Source of the DNA: Serilophus lunatus | Lineage: Eukaryota; Chordata; Aves; Passeriformes; Eurylaimidae | NCBI GenBank assembly: GCA_013399895.1 | Contig: VXBA01004389.1 | Location: 620,001 to 684,000 of the forward strand | Direction of reading: 5' to 3' | Length of the DNA stretch: 64,000 bases | Shown: piece by piece, positions 46,939 to 59,760 of the stretch | How positions within the stretch are numbered: position 1 is the stretch's first letter | How the letters are laid out: every line of letters starts with the position of its first letter | The notes under the pieces: generated by a model | Told to the model about the DNA's origin: nothing | Seen by the model: only the letters and a program-made list of their open reading frames with translations | The model's database searches: none | Made by a program: the position numbers and the translations under genes

Positions 46939-48169
46939 TGAGCCTTGGACATGTTTTCATCCTGAACTAGGATGTGAGAAATAGTTTTAGCAGAATTCTG
47001 GAGAAAAAAAAAAAAAATCAGAGACTGACCAGGGTGGTACCCTAGAAAGTAAGTACTCTTATCAGACTCCCAGCTTGCACTACATTTATGCAGAAATTCA
47101 GTCCCTACTCAGATCAGAATAAAGACCTGAGCCTTGATCTCCCTTGTAATGTAGGTGTCTTTGTTAACACTTTGTCGTGGATCATTCTGAGTTGTAATGA
47201 ACATTTCACTAGGAGGAAAAGAAGGATTGTAATTGACATTTCAGGAATATCTCCACATTTAAAAAAAAAAAGCCATTCTTTTGTCAACCAGCTGCAATCT
47301 TTGCTCATTCATGGAGGGAGGTTTTCAATCCAAGCTGTCAAAATTCCTGACAGTACATCCCTGTAAATCACCCTTTAGCAAATTTTTGCAGTGGGAATTA
47401 GAGCCCACGTGTGGCCCACATTTGCAGAAAAAAAAATCATTCTGCTTTAACTTCTATGGTTAATGGTAACTCATTGCAATTGAGAGCATCAGAAGTCTGA
47501 AATTATCAAAAAAAGACAAAAGTATAAAACTGGCAGAAGAGCAAAGCGAGGCAAAGTAGTTTCCTAATCTAAAATGTTCAGAATAATTTTTGTATTTAGT
47601 TTTCCTTTTTACAGTTACCTCTTGATTGCTAATAATTCCATAAAGTGCTCGTATCATGCAAAAACATTTCCTATTTCTTTTGTCTGAGTTGTTCAGTAAT
47701 CTTTAATTAAAAATTTAATTATGTTATTATTATAAACATGCATCTGATACAAATCCATAGGAGTCTAGGCAGTTCCTAAATGTATGGTATTAGCTAATAT
47801 AGTCCATTAAAACAACCTAGAAATTTCTCAACTCTGTGCTTTAATTCTGAATATGAACGTTTCTCAAAAGTTATGGTGTTGGGAGAGGAAAGGAGAAAAT
47901 GCAAATGCCAGGTAGTTCTCAGAACAATGAGAAGTCAGCAAAGGATCCTCCAAAACTGTGACCAATGGTATCTTCCTTCAAACCCTCCACGAGACTTGAG
48001 TTCAAACAAAGCTTTGAGTATAGGATACTGCAAAGCTGAAGGTTATTTGGACCCTTCTAGATTTTCCTCACTGAAAAAAAAGAGCCCCAAACAATAAAAA
48101 ACTCAGTATGTGAAGCCAGGATAAGTTATGAAAAAGGGACTGTGTTCCATTTATGCTATTTCTACCTTC

Positions 48170-48440
48170 ACAGTTTCTAAATACTCCCCAGAGGAGAGCT
48201 CCAAGGGCAGCTATTCATCACCGAGCCCCTGGCTGCAGGGCTCTTTCACAAAGAATATTTACAGCTGCAGTAATCCATAGACTACATTAAGAAACTCTAA
48301 TCCGATAATGATTAGCTCCCTTTTTCCTCTGGATCTCCATGGCCAGGTGCCACTTGGGCACCTGTATTAATCACTGCTTTGTTTCTGTCTGCAAGAGTCC
48401 CCACACTGCTTTTGTTCCAGCACTCAACCCTACTTGGCAC
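48170..48440. promoter_or_regulatory. Possible conserved enhancer with OTX/paired-type sites
   Basis: Within this patch, CTAATCCG (48298-48305, an OTX/PITX-type TAATCC core) is followed at once by TAATGATTA (48306-48314), two overlapping homeodomain half-sites. CACTTGGGCACCTG, with an E-box, lies downstream. The sequence is non-repetitive, GC-richer than its flanks and lacks a long frame. A developmental enhancer is plausible but not shown. Confidence 0.25.
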
Positions 48441-49279
48441 GGCATAGCACAAGGTCACTAACATAACTACAGGTTTGTCCCACTGCCAGTCAAGAGCTGG
48501 CTCTTGAAACCAGGCTTTTGCATGATGACCTGTGTTGTTGAATTTCAGAATGTTTTATCCAGTAGCACTTCTTTTCAAAATGTGCTTTAAGAAAAATCTT
48601 TGCCTTTACTCAATTTTTTCTTTAATTTCCTTTTCTTTTGGTTTTGTAAAATTATCTTCTAGAGTGGCTGTTAACAAAGTACCTGTAAGTGCATACAAAT
48701 TTACAAAAAATTCCCCTTCACACTAATCAACACAATTTTTTTTCCTGAGAAAATTAAACAGCACACATGAAAAAGCAGCATGTTTCTTTCTGAAAATTCT
48801 GTTCAAAAAGTCTGTTTTATCCTTAAAAATGATGGAACTGTCTTCTTCAAAAATGCACACTATTTGTTTGCACATTTATTTTCTTGAGTCTTTTATCACC
48901 TCAGTTACAGCATTTACTCAAACCTAGTGAGTTCTATTAGGAGAATAATAGTATAAAAACTAGTATTTACTGAGCAAGAATATTCCATAAGATGCTTAGG
49001 AATTCTCTAGCCCATTGACTTCATGGTCATTAGAAAGAGAATTTTGCTGTTATATTTTAGTACACTTACAGAGAACACCCAGGTCTTCCTTTCTGTCAAC
49101 AACCTATATCAACAATTTGTGGCAATAAGATATTGCTACAAAAAGAAGGGAAAACTAAAGGAACCATTTACAAAATCACAGAATACTCTGAGCTGTTTAA
49201 AACAAGAGCACATTAATAACCTGCAATGAAGCATTTTCAATTAAAATTATCAGTACATGCAAAATGAACTGCGTAATGC

Positions 49280-49690
49280 CTATTGCCAAGGACAACCTTG
49301 TCCCAAATAAGAAACCTGCAGGGCTGACAACGGAAATTCTGATGAGCCAGCATTACACGGGGTGTAAGGGAAAATTTCCAACATAATTTCTTCAAAGGAA
49401 AGCTTTGAAGCTTTTCCTGAGGACTTCCAAAATAAGGGAGAAATGCCCCTCAGCCCAGATCTGTCTGCTTCTGCAGGGTTCATCCCTTTAAGAGATTATT
49501 TAAGGGCTCCCAGCCCCCTGAAGGAGCTACAAGCTGGGGGACATGGTGGGAGAAGCATTGGGTCAATGCTTTTCTTGCAGCTCAATCTGATAAGTATTTG
49601 TGGATTCATTTTAATTAAACAATACGGGTCACACTCACACAAAGGCAAAATCCATCTGAAAGGATGGATGAATCTCAATTATTTGCCATA
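49280..49690. promoter_or_regulatory. GC-richer patch with inverted TCF/LEF-like sites
   Basis: CTTCAAAG (49390-49397) and CTTTGAAG (49403-49410) form an exact inverted repeat with a 5-nt spacer. Each half contains the CAAAG core used by TCF/LEF and SOX factors. The following 280 bases hold GC-rich blocks and a strong acceptor-like signal (TCTGTCTGCTTCTGCAG, about 49478) without a good donor. Short frames on both strands show no known domain. It may be a conserved element or an unrecognised exon region. Confidence 0.25.
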
Positions 49691-51769
49691 GACTTAATCC
49701 ACTTCTGATCACTTTCAATATATCAGAAGGAACTTCTCAAGGAAGAGCAATCTTGGCACAAAACAAAAAAAGCTGATATGGAGAGCATGAGCTATCCAGA
49801 AGAAGTGCTGCATACAAAGTTAGAATGTGACATTTACAATTGGAATGCATTTTTGAAAATATAATTATGAAATAAAAATATCTTTGCTATGAATTAATGA
49901 GATTTATGTTGTTGATAACTAACAACCATTTTACACACAGAATATAAAAAACATTCCGAAAATCACCTTTATGAGCTGACCTAGGAACTTTTTTGCTGCC
50001 CTGCTAAAACTTAATAATTCATGTATATCAGGTGCACTACATATAACATTGTCGCTGAAGTTTGCTAATGATAGCTCACCACATGTTTTCCACACTTGTA
50101 TCAGCAGACATTCCTCATTTCAAGTAATGGTGATATGTTTGATTTTTACATAAAGAAGCATTTTCCAAATACAAAGCTTAATTTTATTTAATATTCCTTT
50201 GAAAGTCAAATGCCAATCCATTTCTTTTATAATCAAGTCCATGTTTAAAAAAACGGTATAGGTTACTTTGCAGTGAATTAGAAAAGGAACCTTCTTCTAT
50301 CATTCAACAGGAATCAATTCATTTCATTAAACAGAAATCCGTATTGCCATCCCACTTTAACTCTGAAAATTCAGCTAAGCACATCAGTCTTCATTTCATT
50401 ATGAGCCTTTGATTTAAACAACCATATTTGGAACAGGGCCACTCAAACAAAATCAATGTTATTCATAGACTACATGGATAACAGTCTTGCATACCATTTC
50501 AGTATGTGCATCTGTCATGATTGTCCTGAATCACTGCCTTTCCATCACACTTTAAAACTAATATCTATTCATACTCCAGTTATGATGAAATATCCATTTA
50601 GATATGAAAAAAAGTTATAACAATAATTCACATATTCATGCACAGAAGCCACAGTAAAATACTGCAGGTTAAATATTCCAAGTGTTACTTATCTGTCATG
50701 CAACAGTTTGCAATCGTGTAGGTACAAATGATGCTAAGGTTCCTGCACAAACATTGATGTATGCAGCGTATATTTATAGAGGATACTAAATATGAAGCAC
50801 CACATCTTCAAATTGGTATTAGGAATAAAATGAATGTATTGTATGATTTTAATATACAATGTACATAAGCCCTTTCTGACTCCTGGAGAATTAGTTTTAC
50901 CACAGAAACACAAAAGACAAATACAAGTTGTTTTATCAATGTATTATTAATTCATAGAAATCACAGTTCACATTGTCCTACTAATTTTTTTTTTTCTAAC
51001 AATTTTCACACTGAATACTCAGAATTCATTCAGGCCACAGTTGCAAGGGTAACGCTGACTTCTCCCATGAGTCCCACTTCAGTGGCCTGGCCTTGCAACT
51101 CTCACATTAAGTAACAAAGAAATATAAACAAGTGGAGAGTTAGTCCTTTAAAACCTGCTACAGTAACTTTATCTTCTATACACTTTGCTGTGTGGCAGAT
51201 ATTCCATAAAAAACAATGGTTGTATCTTCTGTTTGAGGTTTTCAGTTGGGGGCTTTTTAGAGGGTTTTGTATAGGACTGCGTCCATGCTTTCGTCTGTGC
51301 TTTATAAACTTTATCACTTGCTTTTTGATATATTTCCTTAAACTCCTTGGAATCTTCCTTTAATATTTCTCACTCAATTATTTTAATATTTCTCACTCTC
51401 TCCCAATGGTAGGGGACCCACAGTAACATTTCTCTTCTTCCCATATTTTTACCAACCCAGCCACATTACCTGCTTCTGTGAGGACTGCAGGAAACAGATG
51501 CTTCAAAAATTAAATGCAGAATATCAGTGATTTCATATTTCTCAGGCAGATTATTTCATTTTACCTCCTGTAGAATAAAACTGATAACTATGCCTATTAA
51601 GTTAAGCTACATATCACACAATACTTGATTTTGGATAGTGTTACTGTTTTACTTCGACATTCCGAAAACCAATTTTTGTGGGTGTGGGTATTTATTGAGA
51701 GCTGCAGAGACTGTTTCTTGCCAAAATAAGGCTGATTTTATTTTTTTTTTTTTACATTTTTGCTCATTA
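49691..51769. other. Gene-free AT-rich stretch
   Basis: No gene or interspersed repeat is recognised. A 17-bp direct repeat (51359-51398) and a T13 run (51741-51753) are present. A weak hairpin at about 50834-50866 is too imperfect to call. Confidence 0.5.
51359..51398 (+). repeat. 17-bp direct repeat, period 23
   Basis: TTTAATATTTCTCACTC occurs exactly at 51359-51375 and 51382-51398. It is a short local duplication. Confidence 0.9.
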
Positions 51770-51910
51770 AGTGATTCTGAAGGCAAATAAATGAAGCTTC
51801 AGGTATTAGATTGCCATTTTAATCAAAGAACAGCTTACGAGAATGGTAATTAGAGCCAATTACAGCACAACTGACCTGCCCTGAAATGAGTTAAAACAAC
51901 TGTTCTTATT
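51770..51910. promoter_or_regulatory. Possible conserved enhancer, homeodomain-rich
   Basis: A dense series of sites lies in 140 bases: CTCATTAAGTG (NK-type core), TGAAGCTTCA (perfect palindrome), TTAATCAAAG and GGTAATTAGAGCCAATTAC. There is no repeat and no open frame. Binding and conservation are inferred only. Confidence 0.25.
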
Positions 51911-54900
51911 CCAAGTGTTTTTCTAATATGAATGTCCCATTTATATACTTGTGGCTTCTACAGTGAGTCACAAAGACCAGGAGAGAAACTAATTCTTTCC
52001 ACTCAATTACTATACAAACACTCTCTCAAATATGTAACTCCTCTGGTTTCCAAACTTGATGATCTCTTTCCTTTAGAATATCCATGCTAACATTGAAGGC
52101 TAGCATGAAAAACCACCACTTGGAATTAGGTATCATTAAAGGTATCTTGGAGTATACAGGCTTATTTATTCTGTTTCTTAAAAACTGCATATGAATTTCA
52201 AAATGTGTTTCAATTTATGCAAATCTTGAAATACCTCAATATAGTAATATAGTGTACACATCAACATAGAAATAGGAATTAAAATGCAAACCTAATCATC
52301 TAGCTGGTGATTGTGTGTCCATTAGTACTGAAGTAATAGAAACAAGTTGAATAAATCAAACATTCCTCTATCTCCCGTGCAGAATCCAGGAAAAAGCAGT
52401 TTACATCACAAAAGGTGAAAGGAGTCAAACAAACCATAGTTCCGCTCCTGAAGAGCATGACTGATGGCATTTTATCAGAAAGGAGACCAGTTTGAGATCT
52501 CTGAGGATGCTCCATACTGGATAAGTGGGGACAGTGGACGGATGTGTCAAAACTCAAGACTAAAATGCTCTTGCTACAGACCCTATGGTTGGATCAAGGA
52601 AGCAGAAGCCCCAGATTTGGAGCAGTGAGCCGTTTTCCACATTTTCTTAGGTTACTGTCAATTCTTACTACACAGTTTTACAGCATTCCTCAAGACTCAT
52701 GCAACTCATATTTCCACACAGAACTAACTTTGATATAACTAAAGCCAGATTAAAAAAAGAAGTCAGACTGAATAAAAGCTATTTATCACATTCACAGGTT
52801 TTGAGAAGTAAATTTATTCTGCAAACATATGAATTGATCTGCTCAAGAACCAACTTTTTCAGGGTTACAGATTTATTTTCAAGGAGTGACCACAAAATAT
52901 CAAAAATTCTAAAGAAAGGAAATTTTATGCTAATGGGTGTTTTTACAAAGATGGTATGTGTATGCACTACATCTTAAGGCATATCAAACCAGTGTATCAA
53001 GTACACCTTTTAAATGTAATTTCAGGCTTGTTATCAGCTGCCTTTGTTCTGCAGATACTGTTAACTTCTGAGTCTATTGATAATTGCTGCTGACTTGAAT
53101 AGACAGCATCATTTCTGATCAATTCTAGTTCTGACGTGTTCCAATTTAGAAAAAAAATTGAAAGACTCACAAAATGAAAATTATGTTCAGTCAGCTTTAA
53201 GTTGAGAAGAAATTGCTTAAATAAAAGATTACATATTGTAGAACGCTCTGCTCTTTTATAAGGAGAGAAATTAATAAATAGAATAGAAATACAAGAAGGA
53301 AGGTCTTATTGTGAGCTTAAAAGACAGTACCACAAAGGTACTGATTCCTGTACTCCTTCTCCTGGTCTTTTCCTGCTTTGAGGGATTTCCCTAAAAATTT
53401 CATGTATGAAAGATGCAAACACAGTGCTACTGGTGGCCAGTGATTTTAATTCCAGTCACAGAAAACAAATCACAAAACTGTACTGACACAGTGCACAAAT
53501 AAAGGTTCGATTCTGTTGCTAAAAATCGAGATCCCAATGCACTTCAGCCTGAAGATGCAGATGGCAAGAAATAATAACAACTACAATGACAATGATATCA
53601 ACTTCAGTGACACTAAAGCAGGAATTTGCTAGATCAGGTGGGACTTAAGCTCTGAGTAAGGAACACTTGAGACAGACAAACGTTGCACTACCCTTCACTA
53701 AAGTTTTACAGAGTGGTTTCAGTGTTGCAATTGTTTGTACTGCAAGCTTAACTCTGATTTGTGAATGCTCACATACATTAACACCTCTGCACCAGAAAAC
53801 AACCTTTAAAGGAGAAAAGAGAATTCAAAAATACATTGCTTTATCATTTGTGTAACTAGAGGGACAAGTCAGATGTTTTAGTAGTAGTCCATTCACTGCA
53901 GTAATAAAAGCCTTTTTCTGCTTTTGTTTCAGTTGCCAATTCCAGTAACTTTAGATGAAGCATAAAAAGAAGATACAGAAGTGAAAGCCACAAATCTTGG
54001 CGCTGATTTCACTGAAAATTACTCAAAACTTCTACTCAAACATGGAGAAGCTTTGTCATTTATAAGCAAGGTCTTGGCCAGCATCAGGCCTCAATTTTTG
54101 ATCATTATCAGCTGTTGATATTCAGCTTTTCTGCTAACACCCTAATAAATTTTTACTGTATTGTCCTCCCCATCTTTTTTTTTTTTTGTACATTTAACTC
54201 CACCCTTCCAGATACAGCATACAATTGTATTTACTATGTTTATCTTGACGATTTTTGACCATGCCCATGCCACTGTTTCACCAAGGTTACTTCATACTCT
54301 CCTAGATTTTAATGGAGATCCTCCCAACCTAAGTGAATTCAGTTCAAACACTACCAAATGTATTCTCTAATCTACCTGTTAACTTTTAATAAAAACACTG
54401 AATAAGGATGAAACATGAAATCCAGAGATGTTACATGAATTTTATGACCCTAGACAATAAGAAATAATCTAGAAATCCCCAATAAATTCATTAGAAAAAA
54501 AATGCAAGTTTTGAACTAAATAGCTTATATGACAAATACAATCAGGTTTATAGGTAAGCACATTTTCTGACTCACTGTTGAATAATAACTGTTCCTTTTT
54601 AACAATGCACTGATGCAACTCCAGGAGCAAGTCTGCAGTCCCAGCTCCTGCAACTCCACAGTGGATCCCCAAAGATTTATTGGAGCACAACAGCACAGAG
54701 CTCCCTGCCAGGAGGCACAAAAATACCTGTATCAATATAGCATGTTTACCTGAGGCACCTTGTTAATTTGTACCCTCCCCAGGCAGTTGTCAGGCAACAA
54801 CATTTTCTATCTTTATAAGCTAATTCAGAGACCTAACACAAAAATTCTGCATTAGGGAACAGAAAACATTTGTAACACTCCCAGCAGAACTTGGATTGGC

Positions 54901-55129
54901 AAAAAATGCCTCCTTTTTTAGGGTACAACTTCTCTCAAAATTATGTTCTGCCATGAATTTTCCTTACAATTCCTTTCCTAAAACAGATCACTTCAAAGGC
55001 AGAATATGTAATGACAAAAGGAATATACAACTATTCCAGCCTAACAAAGTTCACACCAACAGAAAAGAACCAGAAAATTATTTTGCAGACTGACTCACCT
55101 GTGGGGATGGGCCAGAATTCCAAGAGGTA
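51911..55129. other. Gene-free stretch
   Basis: No gene is recognised. A T13 run lies at 54175-54187. A GC-richer patch at about 54600-54780 includes two copies of TGCAACTCC and an RFX-like GTTGTC-AG-GCAAC half-site pair at about 54786. Minus-strand donor-like sites at 54747 and 55099 lack clear partner acceptors. Confidence 0.5.
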
Positions 55130-55410
55130 TTTTCTTTAACCCTACTCATCTTTGTTGCCCAGTTCAGGTTGTTAGTTGCATGCTGCTGGGTACCAAAGTT
55201 TAACAAACTTCTCTGCATCAACAGAATTATGTCTTGTTCTCTGTAGAATCAGATATAATGAAGTTCCTCATTAAAAATAATGAGCTGCTTTAGTAATGAG
55301 CTCTGATCTACAGCTTCAGTCTGTGCAATATCTTATTTTCAATTGAAACATAATTAGATTCAATTGAGGTCCCCAAGTTGGGATATTAAAGGCAACCACA
55401 AAAATCATTT
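55130..55410. promoter_or_regulatory. Possible conserved enhancer with repeated TAATGAG sites
   Basis: CTCATTA (55267-55273) and TAATGAG (55278-55284) form an exact inverted repeat with an AAAA spacer. A third TAATGAG follows at 55294-55300. About 60-80 nt later come two CAATTGA words flanking CATAATTAGA. These are homeodomain-type cores in unusual density and symmetry. No gene or repeat explains the patch. Confidence 0.25.
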
Positions 55411-58400
55411 AATTATGAAAACTGAATACACCAAGACTTTCATAGACTCCCGTCTAATACCTATAGTACTGAAATATTGGTAAATATTAATTAAAAGAAA
55501 TTAATAATGCCAAAATTGAGTAATAAACAATTAGCAATCCCAGAGATAGTAACCTATCAAATAAAAAAATAGATTATCTCTAACATCCAAGCATCTCTGC
55601 TGGGATTGCCAAAACTGCAAATTAATGCAAAGCTTATTGGTAGGTTTTCTATGAAGATGTTGGAAGAAATAAACCCTCAGAGCTCAAAAGTACTGGGAAT
55701 ACACGTAGTTGTAATAAGACCAGGAAGAGGATGTAGCTGGTGTTACACCATGTTGCACACAGTGCACAGGGCATCAGAAGGTGCTCATGCTAAAAGACCT
55801 TTTAGTATGATCAGAACCATACAGAACTTTAGCTGCTTACTATAAAAATGCAGCCTACAATATCCACGTGAACTGTGAAACCCTTCAAGTGTCTCCCAGT
55901 ACATGCACTGAGAAAATGCAGAGCCTCAGAGTGGGGGAAAAGGCCACAAGGTAGCCATGACATGTCCTTGATATAGCCCTTGACACAAGCAAGGAAGAAA
56001 GCAGTAATAAGCCTCAATCACTATTCTGCAGCCTCCATGTTAAGATGACACTGTCCTACAGCACAAAAATAATGTGATGCAACTCTCCAACCACTAATTA
56101 GTTTTACAAAGATCATTCCTCAGTACTGAATGAGGAAGAGATCTTATAATGTGGGCCAATAATATAACCTTCCTAAATATTCATATGAGAAATGGAAAAA
56201 AATGTTCTGCCCTCAAGTATATTGATAATTCATATAACCCACAGTACCTGTATGATCCAGCTAAAGATATTTAGAAAAAAAAACAGTAGAAAGGCAGGAA
56301 AGGCCATTTCCAAAAATTTATTCCCTTTTTTCCTAGTTTGCAAATTCTCTTGTGTTTTAAGCTTTTTAAAATTAGCAAGACATACATAGTTTGATACATG
56401 CCTACATACTTCAGCACATTTTAAAAGGATGTTTTTTAGTCCTTATGTAGTGGACTTTACTTATGACCTACAAAATGTACAGTAATAGAAAATGCAATTT
56501 TATCCCTTCTTAATCTTCATTTTTCAATCTTCTGCTTTTTAATCATTTGCTTCATTGCCCACTTACTTGGTTAATTTCATTGAATTATACTGAGTCACAG
56601 AATACTGTACTTTTATCAATGAGCTTAGAAAACCAGCTTATTATAGAACTTTAATAACTTTAAAATAGACCTTTTCTTTAGCCAGGAAACCTTATAAAAT
56701 TGTTCTACAACATTTACCATGGATTGGGTGGCAGAACTTGCTTTTTTATAGCAATTGAAATATTAGGACTTTTTAAATAAAATCAGTATGTATTGTTACC
56801 ATCACATGCATATTCATTACAACACAGAATGAAAAAAGCCTCAGAATTTTGGATACACAGGGTCACGCTTTTAAATGTGCTCCACGATTTTTGCGTTTCC
56901 GTATCTCCTTAGTTTGTAAGGCTGTGCCTAGCTTAGCTACAGCCTTGAATATATCAAATTATATAAGCTCTTCCAACTCCCAGAAAAGGTGGTTGCAGAG
57001 TTTCCAAGATGCCCATTGGTGCCAGAGGGAGGGGGTGTGAGTAGTCAGCTCAGGTCCTTGAGTAGCTCTCACAGAGGCAAAGCAGAAGAGGAGTGAAAAG
57101 CAAAGACAGACTCCCTGAGAAAAGAAGATATTAAACCCATAAACTTTGCAATAAGGAAACAAACTTTGGGCAACTCCGAGAAAAAAATCTGAGAAGAAAA
57201 AAATAGTCAAGCAAAAGACCTTGGAAGATAAATATTGACTGCTTTAGGAAGGGAAAGACAATTCTGTCTTCCCTTGTAAGGAACTAAACAGAGCTTCAGG
57301 GTACAGAACTAAGCGAGTGTTTATGCTACAAGTACAAGGGAGAAATAGGGATCTGAAGGGAAAAGAAAATAAGGGAAAAGTAGTCAGAAGGTAAAAGCAT
57401 CTCAAAGAATCATGGAGCAGCCTCCATGGGGTTTCCAGCTGCAGAGTAAAGGAGAACAAAAGTCTGTCAGGGAAAGCATATGGGAGAAAATAAAAGATCA
57501 CTCCAAGAATGTGCAAACTTTTTCCTGTTTCCACCCTTAGCAATACAGACATTTGGCAAGAGAACAGAAGTTAAAAAGGATTTCTGTCAGTATGTTTACT
57601 TTGGGTAGACAGTGTGGAAATGGAGTGAATTGAGGGTATGTGGGCATCAGCTCAAGAGAGTTACACTTGTAGTTGAGCAAAGATAAATCTTGACACATTG
57701 TCTCTTCACTGCTCTCACAAATCCACTCCACAGCTCCAATTACCTTTTGTTCCTACTGCAATAACCCTAAACTACTGCAACACCAGGGAAATGGTAACCT
57801 GCCAAGAAACAGACCAAGACAATCCTCACAACTTCATCCCTCCCTCAATAAATTGTTTGCCACTTCTAAATAGTCATATTCTCATGATGGTTAAAGACCC
57901 TTCATGTGACCTACAGCAATTTGCTCACCTCCAAATTCACCGTAAGTTGAGTTTTACTAACTTCCAAATCATCAACAGTAATCCAAGTGTTATCCATTCA
58001 GGTTTTACAGTTTGTTTTTTTATTCAGCCATAAGGTTTTACTGTTACAAGTCAGAGAAATTAATGTTTGCCAAATACAAAGACAGTTTAATATGCCTGTG
58101 TGTATATCACATTTTCAAGTTTATATCAGAATATACATCACATAGTAGCTGGTTGTAATGAATAGCTACTAACAAAGAAAAATTGCACCAGATGAGATTG
58201 CAAATTACAGTTCCAGTTCACATCAAAATTAAATATTCCAAACCTTATTCTAAAATGATACCTAACATTTCTCAAAAATACATTTTATTGTTAGAGGACT
58301 GTTTTGCTTTTAGTTTCCTAGTCTAGAACACAATCACTTTTCTCTATTTTAATGTTGCTTTACCTTTTGCCAAGCAAACTCCCCAGGCATTAGAAAAATT

Positions 58401-58728
58401 CTAAAACTTCAGGTCATCTTCAAAATAATAAAGAAGCAATTTAAAAGATATAATAATAGAGCAAGACAAAGTAGGAATTCAAACTTATTACAGTATAACC
58501 TGGAAGCTCAATGCAGCACTGTGTTGTTCTCAGTTCAGGACCCCAAGGCTGTGTAACTGGATTTTCTCGGTATTTTGCTTAAGGTAACTATCCCACCTCC
58601 CAGCAGGATTCAGCCACAGCTTCAGTCTAACTGATTTCAGCTCCAAAGCTGGTTTGCTGACTAGCTCAGGAATCTATGTATAACAATGGTTTGTAAAAAT
58701 ATTAGCCCTCAGCTGTTTCTGCTTCCAG
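55411..58728. other. Gene-free stretch with purine-biased segment
   Basis: No gene is recognised. The segment at about 57050-57420 is strongly purine-rich on the plus strand, which explains the open minus-strand frames there (up to 102 codons). A doubtful old CR1 piece lies at 56520-56660. Confidence 0.5.
56520..56660 (-). mobile_element. Possible very old CR1 fragment
   Basis: The order ATTGCCCACTTACTTGG, then ATTTCATTGAATT, then GAGTCACAGAATACTGTACTT resembles the reverse complement of the same old CR1 type seen at 31480-32260, around its WAN-type region. Divergence is high and the match is short, so this may be chance. Confidence 0.3.
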
Positions 58729-58841
58729 CATCTTCAGTGAGAGGAGGCTCAAGCCAATGGCCCCACAACTTGAGGCCACAGCCATGTTTCAGTTCAGAAC
58801 TGACCAACACAAGCATTTCATGGCAATTAGACTTGCTTCCA
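58729..58841 (+). other. Candidate exon, 113 nt
   Basis: The acceptor CTCAGCTGTTTCTGCTTCCAG is strong and the donor TTCCA|GTAAGA at 58841/58842 is good. One phase is open throughout (SSVRGGSSQWPHNLRP...). The exon is GC-richer than its flanks. There is no known domain and no certain partner exon. Confidence 0.18.
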
Positions 58842-59339
58842 GTAAGATTAAAGCAAAAATTTTTATTTCATTCATTATATATCATAACTATATTTAAATG
58901 CAATTTCTTTTTTTAAAAAAAAAGTCTCTAAAGAGTCTTTGAAGAACTCATTTATATAAATGTGCAAATCACCTGGCAAAAGTAGTGCTTTCTAGTTTCC
59001 ATAAAACTAGTGGTATTGATACAGCTTTCAAAACTGTAGCTTTCACACAGGTCTCAGATTGAATTTTCCAGAGATTAAGTGTCATCTTTTCTGTAAAAAT
59101 CTCAGCATTCATGTGGGGCTAATCTAACTAAATTATTTAATAACTGTCAGAGGAAGGGTCAAGCAGGATTATCAATGAAGCAAATTTTGATTTGTCTGTA
59201 CTATTCAAATTCTCTTATGGCATATCTTTATTAAAAGCACTCACTAGCAGGGGATCATCTTAGCCATCCAGAGTTGGAGCTATTGGTCACAAAACTGGTT
59301 TTATAAAGGTGCCACTAGCACAAGGGCACAGGAGATAAG

Positions 59340-59760
59340 AGCTCGAAAAAGCCTAAATAGAGGTCACTTGGTGCAATCTCTGCTGTCATACCTGTATGAT
59401 TTCTCACATTCCATAGTGGCAGAGTTTCCAGCCTTCCCACGGAACTTATTCATGCTTCTCTATCCTCATTGTTAACGGAAAGGTTTTCAGAGCATCAATT
59501 CTACACTCAAATTTAATCCCATTACCTTGTCTCATCGACAGTTGTATGTCTTACAACTGGAGAAGTGCTTTGCTTCACTTCCCCCACCAACTTCTCACAA
59601 GCTACAGTTTTTCCACGGTTTACAACATTTCTAGCTTTTGGCCTCATGCAAATTCTCTTTCCCTGTATCTTTCAGTGAATGTGATGCTCAGAACTGAATG
59701 CAGCCTCTTGTTACTGTGGAATAGAGCAAGAATCCTTCATCATCTCACCCAGTATATTCC
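59340..59760 (-). mobile_element. CR1 LINE fragment, about 420 bp
   Basis: Read on the plus strand, the reverse-complement CR1 blocks appear in the expected order. First comes TAAATAGAGGTCACTTGG, then a TTCCAGCC...GGAACTTATTCATGC block. Next is CTATCCTCATTGTTAACGGA, then TTTAATCCCATTACCTTGTC at 59513. Last comes GCTCAGAACTGAATGCAG at 59685, then GGAATAGAGCAAGAATCC at 59716. Divergence is substantial. It has no coding capacity. Confidence 0.83.

Larger units (their letters stand above)
44260..48169. other. Gene-free stretch, GC-richer then AT-rich
   Basis: The first 700 bases are GC-richer than average and include a T/G-rich run (about 44795-44830) and a small palindromic CTTAAG...CTTAAG arrangement near 44731-44774. 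The rest is AT-rich, with A21 (46918-46938) and A13 (47004-47016) runs and a TATG/CATA alternation at about 45600-45655. No gene or interspersed repeat is recognised. Confidence 0.5.

Noticed and set aside
53505..53535. GGTTCGATTC, resembling a tRNA T-loop
   Set aside because: No acceptor, D or anticodon stem could be laid out around it. An isolated T-loop-like decamer is not a tRNA.
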